Positions 11,230 through 40,244 of a stretch of 64,000 nt of DNA are shown here, one piece after another (within the stretch, counting starts at the first letter, position 1; every line of letters begins with the position of its first letter). Origin of the DNA: Chaunax sp. Z400 (taxonomy: Eukaryota > Chordata > Actinopteri > Lophiiformes > Chaunacidae). The notes beneath the pieces were generated by a model. That model ran no database searches and was not told the origin of the DNA. It saw only the letters and a list, made by a program, of their open reading frames with translations. Position numbers and translations under genes: made by a program. The stretch lies in contig CM075187.1 in assembly GCA_037577475.1 (NCBI GenBank), positions 26,297,810-26,361,809 of the forward strand, in the 5' to 3' direction.

Positions 11230-13400
11230 CAAACTCGAAGCCATCCACAAAAGGCCGGCTGTGTCTTTTCTTTACACATGCATATACACAAGATGGGACT
11301 CAGTGCATCTAAATTAAAGAGCAGATAAAGATTTAATAAATATATGGTGAAAGTTTAAAAAAAAAGAATAATAAATGGAAAATATGTCCCCTTTGGACAA
11401 ACTAATCATGAAGACTTAAAAAAAAAAGAACAGATTTTATTAGACGTCAGATCATGTTTTATTTGGATTTGGAAGCAGACGGGACACTATTGACATGAGG
11501 TCCTCCCTTCTTTAAGGATCTACAAGCTGACAACTGATCACCATAATGCTCAGATTTCAGTCCACACAATCCCCATATTCTTCCACCAGTATCTCATCTC
11601 TCCTTCTCCTTCCACTGCAAACGGGACATTCAGAGTCGAGTCAGACTCTGCGACTGCGGAGAAGGAGGGCTCACCGTTCTTTGGATTTATTTGTTTCTTT
11701 CTAGTTATATTTTTTGGGGGGGTGGGGGGAGGCTTCTTTGGTTGGAGGGGATGTGAGGTTTTAATTAATTGTGGAGATCTTCTCACCACCTCTCTACAGT
11801 TACAGTTTCAGAGACCTACGTTACCACAACTCACGCCAAGAGATCACGAACTGCTAGATGTTGTTTATTTGACTTGATGGGGGGAGAAAAAAATCACACG
11901 TGATTATTGGTAGATGACCTTTAGCAACTAATCTGATGGACAGAACTGGTGACTCCTCATGTTTTGTTTTTCTTTGTATTTTGCCAAGCTCCCCCCCTTA
12001 ACTTCCAGTAGTGCTGAACCAACGATAATTGATTTTATGTATTTTTTTTTAAGTGTGGAAGAGCAGCTGAACCACTTGTGAAGCTCTGGCACATCAGGCT
12101 CTGAAAGCACCGTTCACTGCAGTCTTATTATGCTTGCAGAGTTTGCTTTTAAACCTTTCCCTCATTTAAAAAAAAAAAAAGAATGATACTGCCAATATTA
12201 TAGGAGAAAAAGTAAGAGCTCAGTGGCGCCTCTCGTTGGACTTAGTGACCCCTGGTTGATAAAGAAGCGGGTGAATCAGGGTCAGAACCCTAGAACCCTG
12301 TCAAGTCCTCAGGAAGTGCTCAGGGCTGCCTTCCTTCCTTCTCCGTTTTCCCTCTTTACTTCTGCAGCCACAGGCCCTCTTTCACCTCCAGGACACTCAC
12401 GTATCAGTACCTCTCACAGCAACAGGCTCACAACCTGCGTTTAGTCCACAGAGGGACCCGGAGAGGCTCTTATTTTGGAAACCGGCATCTCATAGTCGTT
12501 GCAGTGATCTTCAATCCATAGCAGACTGGTTTTTGAGCATGTAACACATTTTTCTAAGGGGTATGTAAAAGGTAATGGCATTTAGACTGTCAAGGATTTT
12601 ACTGTATATTCTCAGCCTGCAGGATATTCTTAACAGTTAACTAATGTTAAACTCTGATCGGTCATGTTTCTCTTTGCTTTTCTCTGTCTCGACTCCCCAC
12701 TACCTGTTCAACTGAAGCGTTACAGCACAGTGTTTTTAGCAGCCATGAGGTGAGCGTGGCCGACAGTGGGACTGTTAATGTGAGAACAAAAGGGGATCAA
12801 CTGCAGCACTGGATGCCAGTGTGTTCGGGCCACAGCTCTTCCCCACGTCCAGGGTTTGTCCCAGAGGCCGAAGCATCTTACAACGTCTCTTTATTTTGAA
12901 TTGGGAGAGTAATACACAGAGTGCTGCAGATGTTGGCTGAGCTTCTGTTGGAAACGTTTAGTTTTCATCCTCTGGGCGGACTCTGGCAGCCGGTTTGGGA
13001 TCCTGATACAGGTTGAGAGGTCAATGTGACCGTCGGGGCCAAGAAATGGTATCAAATCTCACACTTTCTGATTTGTATTCATTATGTGTATGTATATATA
13101 AATATATTTGTGTGTTTATATTCAATATAGAACATACACACATAATTAGCACACCAAACTGCATGTGTGAAACATGCCCCATGTGCTATGATTGAAACAC
13201 ACTCATCAGCTGTGGTTTGCTGTACACTGGAGAAAAAGATGTACTATTCATTTTTCCCTTCATGAATTTAATCAGTAATAAACGTTTTAAAGAAATAAAT
13301 ATTTGACACATAATGACTGATCTCATTTGTCAGTGCTTAACTTCAATTGAAACCTGTGTCTTTAAACTTATTTTTTTTGCCTTCTGTGAATAAAATTGTT
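11230..13400 (+). other. rab35: Probable rab35 3'UTR
   Basis: The sequence directly after the rab35 stop contains several candidate poly(A) signals: AATAAA at 11336-11341, 13277-13282, 13294-13299 and 13389-13394. The distal group would give a 3'UTR of about 2.1 kb, and the proximal one about 0.1 kb. No further gene is seen before the convergent bicdl1. The extent is inference. Confidence 0.45.
13277..13394 (+). terminator. rab35: Cluster of candidate distal poly(A) signals for rab35
   Basis: Three AATAAA hexamers (13277, 13294, 13389) lie on the sense strand within 120 bp, with T/GT-rich sequence after the last (TTGTTTGGGAGGAAGTGTG). This is a plausible cleavage region. Transcript evidence would be needed to choose among them. 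Confidence 0.4.
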
Positions 13401-14479
13401 TGGGAGGAAGTGTGCGCTGGTCTTTGGGAAGCCTCTTGCTGCTGTCTGTCTCATATTCCCCTCTGTACCTCTGCAGCCGGGCGTTTGACGTGAACGCAAA
13501 TCCAAAGTGGGATTTTTCTTCTTTCTAAAATGCAGGTCAAATTAGATTCGATGTGAGTAACTCAAAACTGAGTGAGATCCCATCCATTTCCTTATTGATT
13601 TAACATTATAGACTCTTTCATGTGGTGGTCCTCATAATTGTCCTCTGGTGTGACATCATTTGTAATATTTAATTCAAGGATTGTCAGACAAAGAAGATAC
13701 CTGCTTAACCAGTATTAAGTTGTACTGATTATATTTCCATGACGATAGTAACCAGATTAGATTCACAATCATGTCATTCTACTAAATGATGACACGTCAG
13801 CAGTTTTCATACAAGTTTGGGTTTTATTCATGATAATTAGTATCAAACCTGATGGAACTAAAACTATCTTTACATGTGTGCAGTGATGATGTTACTCTTC
13901 TGCTAGTCAACACTTTTCTCAGGTATTTGTGCATCAAAATGTCTTTTCCTTACTTTTGTTTGTCACGCAACAGAACAAAACACCAATTTTAGTACAAAAT
14001 CTTCATTTACTCTGTACTGCCTGAGATCACAGTTAACAGATTCTGAACATCAGAACCAACACTCATTAAAATAAATAACATTAACGTGATAAAAAATCTA
14101 ACATTACCATAATATTGTATTGTAAAGAACAATGGATTGATTGAAACCTGTACAATTGCTTTTTTGGTCAAATTCAGTAAAATTCAGTCACATAGTCGGC
14201 CTACAACTCCAGCTTATAGCCTGCGGTGTTTGGGACTCATGCTTCTCCATCTTTTCAGACCTCAGTGAATCGTAGCCAGTCATAGTCAGTGAGCTGTGCA
14301 GAATGCTGCAGGAGCTCTGGCCTGGAGATGTTAAATTTACTTTAAGCATCTCTTTCTCAAGACTTCCTGTCTCAAAGGATCTGCATTCAACCTCTCCCTG
14401 TAGTTCCTGGTCCTGTCCTTACTCATCATTATCTTTCTGGATCTAAGACCTTCTGCCTGGATCTCAAAACTAAATTAAA

Positions 14480-14660
14480 CATTTGATAATTTATCTATCC
14501 TTTATTTATCCAGGAAGGTCCCATTGAGACACAAGATCTCTTCTTCCAGGGAGTCCTGGTCAAGATGGCAGCACTGATGGTTTCAAATAAATAAATAAAA
14601 AACAGACAATTTAACATCATAAAACCAACAGAAGGTAAAGAAGACATACAAAGGAAAGAA
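14480..14660 (+). repeat. Dispersed fish repeat ('tttatttatccaggaaggtc' type)
   Basis: The segment 'ctttatttatccaggaaggt', then 'cccattgagac' and 'cagggagtcctggtcaa', matches a repeat I recognise as very common in fish genomes. The class is uncertain (probably a LINE-derived tail). Confidence 0.55.
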
Positions 14661-15610
14661 TAAAAGGAGAGAGGCAGACAGGCTGGGCCAGAGATATCCA
14701 TAACTCTGTCCATCACAGGTCCACATAGTAGGAATCTTTTACTCCAGTACAGAGAGGAAGGGAGAAAATATACAAAAACCACTATAGTGGACAATTTGCC
14801 TCTATAGAAGTAGTTATTTAATTCAAACATGCATTTATCCAGGCCTTGTTTATATCCTACGTCCACTGGTGTGACGACCATTTCCACCAGTGTGACACTG
14901 GTTTCATGTCACACAATGGAATAGTACTGTCACACAGGTGGACATTTTCAGTCACATGATCAGCTTACAGTCTAGCTGTAAACCAGAGTCTTCAGTCCAA
15001 TCTTACAGCATAAGGTTTACATTATTTTAAGAGGTCAAATAATATAAATGTATGAAAACGTTCATACCAGCACTTTAATGAAAGGACGACGTAATTGGTC
15101 TAATTTCTAACAGTGGACAGAAATATCAATATTCTAATAGATATCTGACCAAACTCACCCGATGTTCAGTCCATGATGTCCTCTGTAGCTCCTGGAGGAA
15201 GGAGGACCTTCTCAGTGATGGGTTCCCACATTAATACCAGTTTTATGTCCCCAGAACAGAGTCACACAGGTGGGCATCAGTTTCAGGACAAAATGTAATG
15301 TGTCATAATCATTTGGAGTGGAGACATGAAAACCTACAACCTATACAATCATAAAGTAAACATTGGTATTATCTGTATAAAATATTCATGTATTTGGTCT
15401 TATTCTTTTATTTAATTACAGTAGCTTGAAGGTCGGAAATGTTACCCCTGACAGTCACACCAGTGGACGACGGTCATGTTTCAAACTACATATTAAAATA
15501 CTTGAATTATAACATTCATGAATTACAGATGGGTTTGTTTTTGAAAATCCAAAATAGAGAGTTTATGAAAAAATGACCCATTTACTTTTATATGTGTCAC
15601 TGTGAACACA

Positions 15611-15650
15611 AATATATATATACATATATATATACGTATATATATATAAA
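15611..15650. repeat. (AT)n-rich simple repeat
   Basis: Alternating AT with occasional C or G interruptions. Self-complementary and able to form a cruciform, but otherwise ordinary. Confidence 0.75.
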
Positions 15651-18600
15651 ATTTCTCCCAGACACTGCTGATGGTGGTAGATATTTGTCTTGTTGAGCCT
15701 CCTCCTCCTAAAACTACTCAACTCTCCAGAGATTTCACCTAATATAGTATAAGTGTACCAAACAGATTTCTCCTTTTAACAGGATGATGATGATGATGAT
15801 GAAGTGAGGGATTCAGGGAGGTGATTTATGGTAACTACCTATACTTTGTTCCCATTAATTATTTTATGTTCTTTTGAATCAGTTTGAAATGTACTAGAAT
15901 ACACACTGATGAGAATAATGACTTAAACCACTGTAACACTCTGACTCAGGGAATTTAATGTCATCCTGTTTGCCCAGTTTGCCAGTAAAGGAGTTGAACA
16001 GAAGGTAACTAATAAAGAAGATGTTCAAACCCAACCAGGAAATGGTGAACCTCCTTGAGGCGGCAGATAAAGACAGATGTTGAAAGTGAATTCGTCTGGA
16101 TCCCATTTAACAAGCTGAGATGGCGTTATGACTGACTGCTGCTCATTTAGCTCACTTTGTTTGCTGTCGTTATTCATGTAGTGACATCGAATCATTTTAT
16201 ACAAATGAAACGTTTGTTGGGTCTCTTGTCCCTGCTGTTGTTTAATTCTCCTGTTGATGATCCTGTTCTCATGTTTCAGAAGTGACATCAGTTTATTTAC
16301 AAGTCTGACTGGAGAAGGAAACATTTGTTTTTTCAAGGCCAAGACAGGGGAGACAAGCAGATTGTAAAGCATTTATTTGTACAAAAGAATCCCCACAATG
16401 ATAAGAAAATTGCATGATAAATATTTTGAATAGTTTGAAGCGTTCTGTAACTGAGACAGTGCCGTTAGTCGGTGGTGAATGGAAGCACTCACACTCACAC
16501 AATGAGCCCACGGATATCCCTAAATTCCAAAACAACATCCGACCAAGTGGAGACAAGCAACAGAAGATGCCCTGAATGGCATGTCTGTCTGTCACTGCAA
16601 CGCACTGGATCCACAGCATCAGGATGTTTAACACAGGAGCAGACGACATTTTAATCATGCTTCCAACCAGAAAATGAACCACAACAGTCGACAGTCTTAA
16701 ACAATAATTACAGCTTAAACAGCATTAGGACAAAAAATGTTCCAACAACAATGTGACATGAGATGAGACAGATTAGCCTGTTATGGCAGCAGTGACTGGT
16801 GTTTCATCCAAATTCACCTTTTTTGGTGGTGAAATAAAACAGTTAAGTGTATTGTGGGTTTCTGAGTTGTGAAAAATCTCTATTGCTGTAGTTGATTCTC
16901 TGGTAGGAGGACACCTGATTATACTTGAACTCACCAGGAAAGCTCTGCTGAGCCAAATCAATCCATTAACAAGTGTTAAATTTAGACATGCAGACTTCTG
17001 TCCAGCCTATTGTAAGAAGAGTTATTAAAGCTTATGCACTGCAACAACTGAAATCTTAATCTTAATCCTAATCTTATTAAGATATTAATACTTATGTGGA
17101 TTTATTTCCTGTTTTTGAGTAACTTCATGGTTGAAACTAGATTGAGCAGTTTTACAGCTGTTACAGAAACTCTTGTGTTTTATATTTATGACTGCAGACT
17201 CGTCCTTATTGCCCCGTATCAATACCTACTAAAGGATGGTTGTAGCTTCATACGTACAACAGGCAGACATCTAACTTTTTGTTAGACAGCAAATAAACAT
17301 AAAATGTCAAACTATTCCTTTAATGAATTGACCCGATTAATGACTCAACAGACAGATTTTTCAAAAACCTGGCAACCAAAAACTTTCTACAGCATCTATA
17401 AAAATGGACAATTTATTAGCAATTGAAAAACAAATGAATTACAAATTGTAAAGTGTACTACAAAATCAGCAATGATCAGCTGCGTTTTTAATTGATGGGA
17501 CACAAACACCAGATATTCATGAGGACTCTTCAGAACTTTCCTGTAAGTTATGCATCATATCGGTGAATATTTTGTGAAACTTAGCAGAACTCAAATCTGA
17601 CCAGGTCTACTGAATGCCACACCCAACAGTCAAAGAAACATACTTATTTATGGCCACTTATGATAAGGTCCAACTCAGCAGTCATGAAAAAACAGCCTTG
17701 GAATAACAAATGTACAGGATTATTTTCATTTAAAAAAAGATTCCCATTCAAAAGGTATGCATTTATTTTCATATAAATATATTGATTTTTTTTCCAAACC
17801 TATTCGACTTTTTTTTTTATAAAAATCATTCTTTGGGTTGAAGCTGCCCAACAACCAACTGAGAAGACAAGAAAACACCTGCATAGGTTTGCACAGCTGC
17901 ATTAGACTTGAGTACAAACACAGACGGACATGAGGCATCACTTATGCCACGCTGGGAGTCATTCCAGGTCGACACATACTGTATTACAAATGGAGTCACA
18001 GATATGTCACCTAAAACGGAAGCCCGGCGGCTGAGAAATCAAAGTGCCTGTGAAGAATTGAAGCAAAGGGAATGGAGGTAGAACTTTTCTGTTAGTGCTC
18101 CGATGTCGACCCCTGCAGAGGAGCTTCACTGGAGGTTCTGCACACCGACATGATTAATGACAGAAAATTCAAGTTCAGGCTATCGATGAGCTGGATTGAT
18201 TGACTTGGAGAGTTGAGATATCTACGTAGTTCTTCCTCCTTCTCAAGCTGATGTAAACATTTTGAAAATTTGGTCAACTAGAAAGATGATTGACATCATG
18301 AGGACAATGTTGAGACTTAAATATATTGTGTAAAGATGATACCATCCGGACAAACGATGTCACCAACTCCAGTCACCCAAAGGTTTATTCAGCTGTTGGA
18401 GGTGAACATGAAGGCCTCACATAGTTCAGTAGACCCAACTTAAAGTGCTGTTTCTATACATTCACTCGTTTTTGCGATAAATGAAACGTAACCATTATTA
18501 TTATTATTATTATAAATACTGGGCACAGGCAGGAGTGTCATTTTAAAGGGGAATTCCACAGATTTGGTAAATAAAAGTTTTTCTGAGGCTCTAGAGGAGC

Positions 18601-19299
18601 TTTGTAATATCTAAGAAAATGACCCCTGATGATGTCATCAGGATTATCTTAATTGAATACACACTGGGCTTGTGGAATATGTGGACTTTACTAGGCGATG
18701 AAAAGAGTATTGGTTGCATTATGGGAAATGAAGGATCCAGTATTTTTGGAACTTGATATTGGAGATTAAAAGTCATGACCAGCGGCTTCTGCTGCTTTGA
18801 TTTTTTTTTTTAAATGCACAGATTGATTTGGAATAAACTATGAACACAGCAAACATACATAGCATTACCATTTATAGTCAATCAGAAAATGTTAGCAAAC
18901 AGGGCAATATTTACTTTTCTTTTCATTCTATTTCCTGAAGGAACTATCTGGACTTTGCTAACTGTGCTAACTGTGTCCACCATTTGGTTCTGAGCAGGCA
19001 GTACAACCAGAGTACAACCGCTTCATCTGAACCTCTTCTAAATACAGCTGCCTGCTGCTGAAAACAGGGTTGAGGAGACCTGTGAGACTGACCAATAAAA
19101 AACAATAAAAAAACAAAAACAAAGAAGAAAAACAATTAGTTTAAAAAAGCTGAATCACTGCATGGGGCTGAGGGGAACTGAGTTGGGTGATAATTCCCTG
19201 TGGATGTGACTGTAAGTGACTCCTTTAACATTACACATAGTATTTGATCCATTTTTATCTATGAATAGATATTAGTGCAGCTTTAATGTACCTAAAACC

Positions 19300-19588
19300 A
19301 AGGGGGTCAGGCCTTTTCTGTTTGGGCCCCTCAGTTGTGGAACGACTTCCAGAGGAGAGTCACTTTTATAAACTCACTATTTTAGACTGGCCTTCTATTG
19401 ACTTTATTATCACTGTTTTATTAATTTTACTGTTTAATTACTTTCATTTTTTTTTACCATAATGTTTTATTGGTTGTTGCTAAATTTTAAATTCTTTTAT
19501 TTTTTTATTGTTTGTAAAGTGCTTTGTAACTTGTTTTGAAAAGCGCTATATAAATAAAGGCATCATTATTATTATTATTATTATTATT
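19300..19588 (+). mobile_element. 3' tail of a non-LTR retrotransposon (LINE) with (ATT)n end
   Basis: Starts with a decayed reverse-transcriptase C-terminal stretch (FWAPQLWNDFQRRV-like at about 19322-19360). It then runs through a T-rich 3'UTR to 'gcgctatataaataaagg' and ends in (ATT)n. The same arrangement is seen in inverted orientation at 46770-47726, so both are 3' ends of the same kind of element. Confidence 0.7.
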
Positions 19589-20323
19589 GAGTCCCTGGAC
19601 TTTAAGAGCATGGAATGCTAAATCTTTTCTTGCTTTGATTGAAAGTTTGGGCCTGGAGCATTTAGCTCTCCCTAAAAAATGAAGAATCTGTGCAATTGTC
19701 AATAAGAAAATAAGCATTTTTTGTCATTCCTTTAGTCAGATGTTCATCACACTGTGGTTCTAATACACCAATCTGTTGCCTCATGTTGTGAACATCCTCC
19801 TCAACAAAATGAATAAACCTGAGAGATCACATGTGGGCTGGCAGCATCATCATTCCTCTGTGTCTCCTCTTATACTCTGATAACTCTGTCCTGCTATCCT
19901 GAAATGTCCCGCTCATCCATCTGTCTTTCCCCAGACTCCTTGGCGTAATAACTGGGATGTTTGTACATAGTGTTCCCTCTCTACAGAATTGGCAGTGGGC
20001 TAGCAGAGAAGGCTGTAGGCACTACAAGGAAACTTTGTGACCCTGTTCGTGTTCTGTAAGGTGGATAGATTGTGGCTGAAGCCAAAGCCTCTGGGGAAGT
20101 CCTATCCGTATACTTCTATCTCTCACTGTCAAATTAAACAGAGAGGAGAACAGTAATGAGACAGATAAAGTGCAAAATGACCACCCCAACCTCATTGTGT
20201 GTCACTGCCCATCTTTGGCTGTTGTTACCCCTGTGCTGTGATGTCACCTCCTCCTCCTCCTCCTCCTCCGTCGCCTCGTCTGCCTCTGTCAGTCTGCTGT
20301 GCTCAGGGCCAGTCCAGTGAGGC

Positions 20324-35514
<15,191 letters not shown>

Positions 35515-36060
35515 CGCCGCCCTGCGGAGGTAAAGCCAACAGAAAAGAGCCGACTGATTCACTCTGTATGAACCCACCCTGTTCTGAAAGGGTTGGGCTC
35601 AACGGACCGGCTAGTAATCAACAATTCATCCACCATTTTCGCATTTCCGAGCTGTTTCGAGAGTAAACTGCTGTCCTCCCAGTTTCTCCACGTCCCTCTA
35701 TCCTCGTTAACCTACCAGCTGCGCCTCCAGCTCTGATTGAATCCCAGCAAACACCGCCTCCTCTGCAGCTCGCTGTCTGACTGCTTCTTATCGGACACAC
35801 AGAGTGTGTTTGAGTCCCGGAAGAAACCGCCTTGATGAGCTCTGTGCAGCGGTCGGTCGGTCATGATCCATCCCGTCTCGGGGTCTTGAGTCCCCCATAA
35901 TGTTTGGCCTGTTACACCGGTGGCATTTCCCAGCCAAAGTGTTGAGCGCGATCACGATGCCTTCCAAACCTCTTCCCCGTCTTGAATGCGCGTTCCCGCC
36001 ACGGCAGTGACGCCAGCTGCGAGCTCTTACAAATCGCCCGCCCATTGGCTGGAAATGATA
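35515..36060 (-). promoter_or_regulatory. bicdl1: CpG-rich promoter and 5'UTR of bicdl1
   Basis: A CpG-rich island sits upstream of the bicdl1 ATG. On the - strand it carries a CCAAT box (ATTGG on +, 36044-36048) directly adjacent to a GC box (CCCGCCC on +, 36037-36043), some 525 bp before the ATG. An in-frame ATG at 35577 is in the leader. The transcription start is not determinable here. Confidence 0.6.
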
Positions 36061-36679
36061 GCGCCATGTTTTGGTGTTTCACGCACACAACTGTGGAAAC
36101 CAGTAAATGAACACGTGAAGAGATAATGTAATAACAGGCCTTTATTTAAAATGATGCACTAAACATGGTCAAAAAGTGGAGAAACATCCATAAACTTACA
36201 TTTTATATAAAACAGGACTTGCTTAATTTGAAATAGGTTATTGCCATAACAAATAATATATTTATTATTATTATTATTATTATTACTACCCCTATCATTA
36301 TGAGTCCTTGAAATTACCCATAAAACACAATATGTTTTCCCTCTGCAACACAGTTAATTTTCCACACCTCTGTCAAGTGACAAACTAACGTTACTGCAGA
36401 ACACAGATTATGTCTTAATTTTAGCACTATTTGGGGCGCAAATGTTAAAATTACAGCCACTAATGTAGAGTAAATAATAGCCCACTTTAAAATGTAACTT
36501 TATGGCAGAGTACATTTACAGAAACCTGCATTTTGTTGTCTTTAGTCCACCAAATGGGATGTGAGGCTATCGGTCGCCATACGTTAATTTTATACAAATT
36601 GAAGCATAAAATGTCCGTATATCATTTTATTATTTGTTAGTTGTTTCATTCCACGTTATTAAATGAAAAGTTTATCATA

Positions 36680-37090
36680 ATCAACTTTACTTTACTTGAG
36701 TATTTCCATATTATTCTGACCTCATCATATTTCAGAGGGACATATTACTGTATACTGTATATACTGTATATGTATTTAGTGTATAGCCTATAGCTGCTAG
36801 TTTGTAGTTTGAATTTTTCTGAAATATGATGTATTGTTATCTGATAAGTTAAACTGATATCTAAAATTCCTGATTGTATGTTAAGTAATTAACACTTGTT
36901 CAACATTAAACTTTTAAATGACGAATGTGTCAAAAAAAGGAACCTACATTTACTTTTGATACTTTGTACAGTTACAATTAACAAGTACAATTTATCAAAA
37001 ATACGTATGTACTTTTACTTAAGTAAAATATGAATGCTGTACAGTTACATTCAGTGGGGTAGTAAGTGTAAGTACTGCTTTTATTTAGTA
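36680..37090. repeat. Dispersed fish repeat with 'acttttacttaagtaaa' motif
   Basis: Contains 'ctttacttgagtatttcca', 'tttcagagggacatattac' and 'gtacttttacttaagtaaaa', hallmarks of a very abundant teleost repeat that I recognise from memory. The middle is diverged. Confidence 0.6.
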
Positions 37091-38209
37091 GGCCTTATCC
37101 GGGTCTGTGTTTTGTATTCTTTGTTCTGGATATCTATAGGAATTTAATATATTTAGTATTAAGTACAAGTGTAATGGAGATTTAATAGCTGTTTGCATCC
37201 ATGGCAGCTGTACACAAGACACCATATGTCACACTGGCTTTAGCATTCAGTTCTGCTTTTCACAGGCCATCAGCCTGAAGCTCTACCTCCCCATGCTAAT
37301 TTTAAAAAGTCATGTGGCTGATGGGGATTTTAAAGTATTTCCTCAAGTTGTTTTTCTTTTTCTAAATATGATGGTGATAGTACCTGGTCTCAAACTTAAA
37401 ATTAAGAACTGTTTTCCCAAACAGCATGCTGGACCTGTGACGCTTTCTAAAATTTGTATCATTTTTCACAGAGGGAGAAAAGTGAGGGGAAATACTCCAA
37501 ACTGTGAACCTCTTAAGATACACAATAAAGGGCCTCATTGATGATGCAGTATGTTTGTATGTTTGTGTTCTGTATGAGCCGGGGATGAAGGGGTAGCGAT
37601 GGGGTTAGGATGCTGGGGGCAGGGCGTTGGTAATAAATGATTACAAACACAGAAGAAGTGGGTCATGGCCTGCTGGTCCTGGGGCTGTGGGGAAACAGAG
37701 TTGATGTGTGATTTCTTTAAACCAGATAAAAACCTCACTGCTTGGATAAACTGCTGAGCTGAATGAATTCAGCTGGCTAAATTATTCTCATTACTCTAAT
37801 GGTGCTGTTGTTGAATTGATGGCAAATCCAAGGCAAAACATCAACAACCTTTGTGCTGTAAAAAGAACTACACACTATATATATAACAACTGGATCAGAG
37901 TTGCTTTTACACTTACTGAAATTTGTATTACAAACAATGTAGTGACTTTGTATTAACTTCAACATATATAATTTTGATTAAGCCACTGAGGGGCGGACAG
38001 GTGAACTTTGTTCGGATATGAAACAAATGTCCAATGTGCTTCATCTCTTTGGATTTGGTGATCAATTTATTCACAGTTCAGTTCAGCATAACAGTAGCTC
38101 ATCTTTTATTGTCCATATTTAAAGGAAAAAAGATGTCTCCATTCATCAAGTTCAATTTAAAGCACATCGACACACTGCCACACTGACACAGTCAGAAAAC
38201 TGCTCCCCT

Positions 38210-38210
<1 letters not shown>

Positions 38211-38289
<79 letters not shown>
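38211..38289. repeat. (CA)n microsatellite
   Basis: About 39 pure CA units. Confidence 0.95.
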
Positions 38290-38292
<3 letters not shown>

Positions 38293-38451
38293 TCCCATAA
38301 CCTACAGTTCAGCTGTACTGTAGACACTTTCAGGAATGATGCTCCACCCTGTGTTCAGTGCTGAAACTGCATATGGTAATAACCAAATTGGAGTTACTAA
38401 TAACCGTAAACGAATCCAAAAACTCTATTATGGCTCCAACAAACAATAGTT

Positions 38452-38830
38452 AATAGGGCTGTCATGATATCAGATTTTCATCTTTCTTATTGTGGCCAAA
38501 AGATATAACGGTGACAATATTATTGTTATATCTGTGGAACATTTGAGGTAGTCAAATTCATCTCTAACTTTGTTTATTATGTGTTTCGTCTCTTTTTTTA
38601 AATTAAATTAATTGCACTCAAAATATGAGAGTAAGGAGATGGGGAGAGTCTTTAACCCATAACTGTACAAAAGTGTGCAAAAAGAACAATTATACGTAAT
38701 AATTATTGTCTTCAGTTCATCAGGCAACCAGATGAACTGAAGACATGTCTTCTATGGATTATTTACACAATATTATATGTGGATTATCAACATAATACAA
38801 ACATTTAACTTTTAAATATCACAGTTATCA
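38452..38830. repeat. Dispersed fish repeat ('gggctgtcatgatatcagat' type)
   Basis: Opens with GGGCTGTCATGATATCAGA followed by AT-rich sequence alternating 'tgtggcc' and 'taacggtgacaat', a pattern common in fish repeats. Boundaries uncertain. Confidence 0.45.
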
Positions 38831-40244
38831 ATACTGGTACATCAGAACATCCCATGATTTAAAATAATCATTTTACACATAATCAAGTACAATGAAAATC
38901 TAATCATACAGTTTACAGATATGTTTAATGTTAAAACAGTGCAACATCATGAGCACAGAAAAATATAAAGTTACATCACTTTTTTGATAGAACAAGTAGA
39001 TTTTTTTCATTTTAGGTGATGAAACTGAAGATTGTAAGAAGCTTATTGCCAGTAGTGTCAATAAATACAGTGTTTCCTACAGGTTGGGAATATACTTGTG
39101 GTGGTGGTGGCGCAGCACAGCGTGTGACGGACGGGCTCACTAATAAATTAGTCATAAAAAAGTTTATCTCTTACTCCATTCATTGCAAATGAATAACCAC
39201 AAAAAATAAGTATCTTAGGTCAACATTAATAACTATTCACAAATTAAAATAAATTACCATTTGCGAACAAATAACAACTCTAAATATCTTATTTATTTGA
39301 TGAACATGTCAAAATAAATAACCATTTACATAATAACAACAACAAAACACTTAAACTCACAGTGTGTCCCTTAAATACCCTGCTTTGTGTCATTTAGTGC
39401 TTTTGTCATACCTGATGGAGAACAAACATTACATATCACATAACTATACTTGGGATCCCCATATGCAAATTCTGCAGGAACCAGAACAGCGGTTGTGGAC
39501 TTAGAAACTAAGAGACACTTCCTCTGTCAGACTGTCGCTCAGTTTAAACAAATCCCACTTCACACTGACAGCAAAGAGAGAAAAGAAGCTCAGCAGGGCT
39601 GAATGTTCAGATTCATCTCTGCATCTTCTTCTATAAATCTTTATCAGGGTGAAGCAGATTGGTGGAAATGGTACAAATATCATGTGACGTACTTCTCTAG
39701 GGGAAGTGAGACAACTTTTGGTTAATCCTGAAGATTCTTCTTTGAAATGAAAAGTGAAGTGATTTTGCAGCACATGTCTACTGATGATCACTAAATGCAG
39801 GTCAAAGTTGTTTTCTCACCACTTTGTGTTTGGTTGGACAAACCTGTGGAGGGGCCCAAGGGTAAATCTTTTCTGTTGAACCCCATAGAGAAAATTGATC
39901 TATGTTCTTTTGACAGTCAGTAACATTCTTAACAATCAACAACCACAACATTAATTTAGAACGGTGAACAGGAACCGCTTTCAGGTTCACTGGAACTACA
40001 TAGTAGGTATCCATTAGTAGGAATTAATGGACACCCTGCAGCCAATCAGAATTAGGTATTGACTCAGACCATGGTATAACTTGAGGTTAAAAGATTCAAA
40101 ACATTCATCTGTCCTTTGGCAACTGGTTTTTGTGTTTCATTTTCAGTCTTTACTGATGCATATCCATAATCAGATTCCAAATCAGCACAGCTGCAAGTAG
40201 CTAACTAAAAATGGATTTGTTGTAATTTGTTTTTAATTATTTCA

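Larger units (their letters stand above)
13400..20323. other. Convergent intergenic region between rab35 and bicdl1
   Basis: About 7 kb lie between the rab35 3' end and the bicdl1 stop. The bicdl1 3'UTR (transcribed leftward) must lie in the right part, but I could not place its end. Repeats seen: a dispersed fish repeat at about 14480-14660, an AT dinucleotide stretch near 15611-15650, (ATT)n at 18496-18513, and a LINE tail at 19300-19588. No additional gene is supported. Confidence 0.6.

Noticed and set aside
14495..14887. A 130-codon - strand frame between rab35 and bicdl1
   Set aside because: It overlaps a recognised dispersed repeat, has no domain, and could at most lie in the bicdl1 3'UTR.
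35788..36045. Arg/Gly-rich - strand frame upstream of bicdl1
   Set aside because: A by-product of CpG-rich promoter sequence; it does not join in frame to bicdl1 exon 1.
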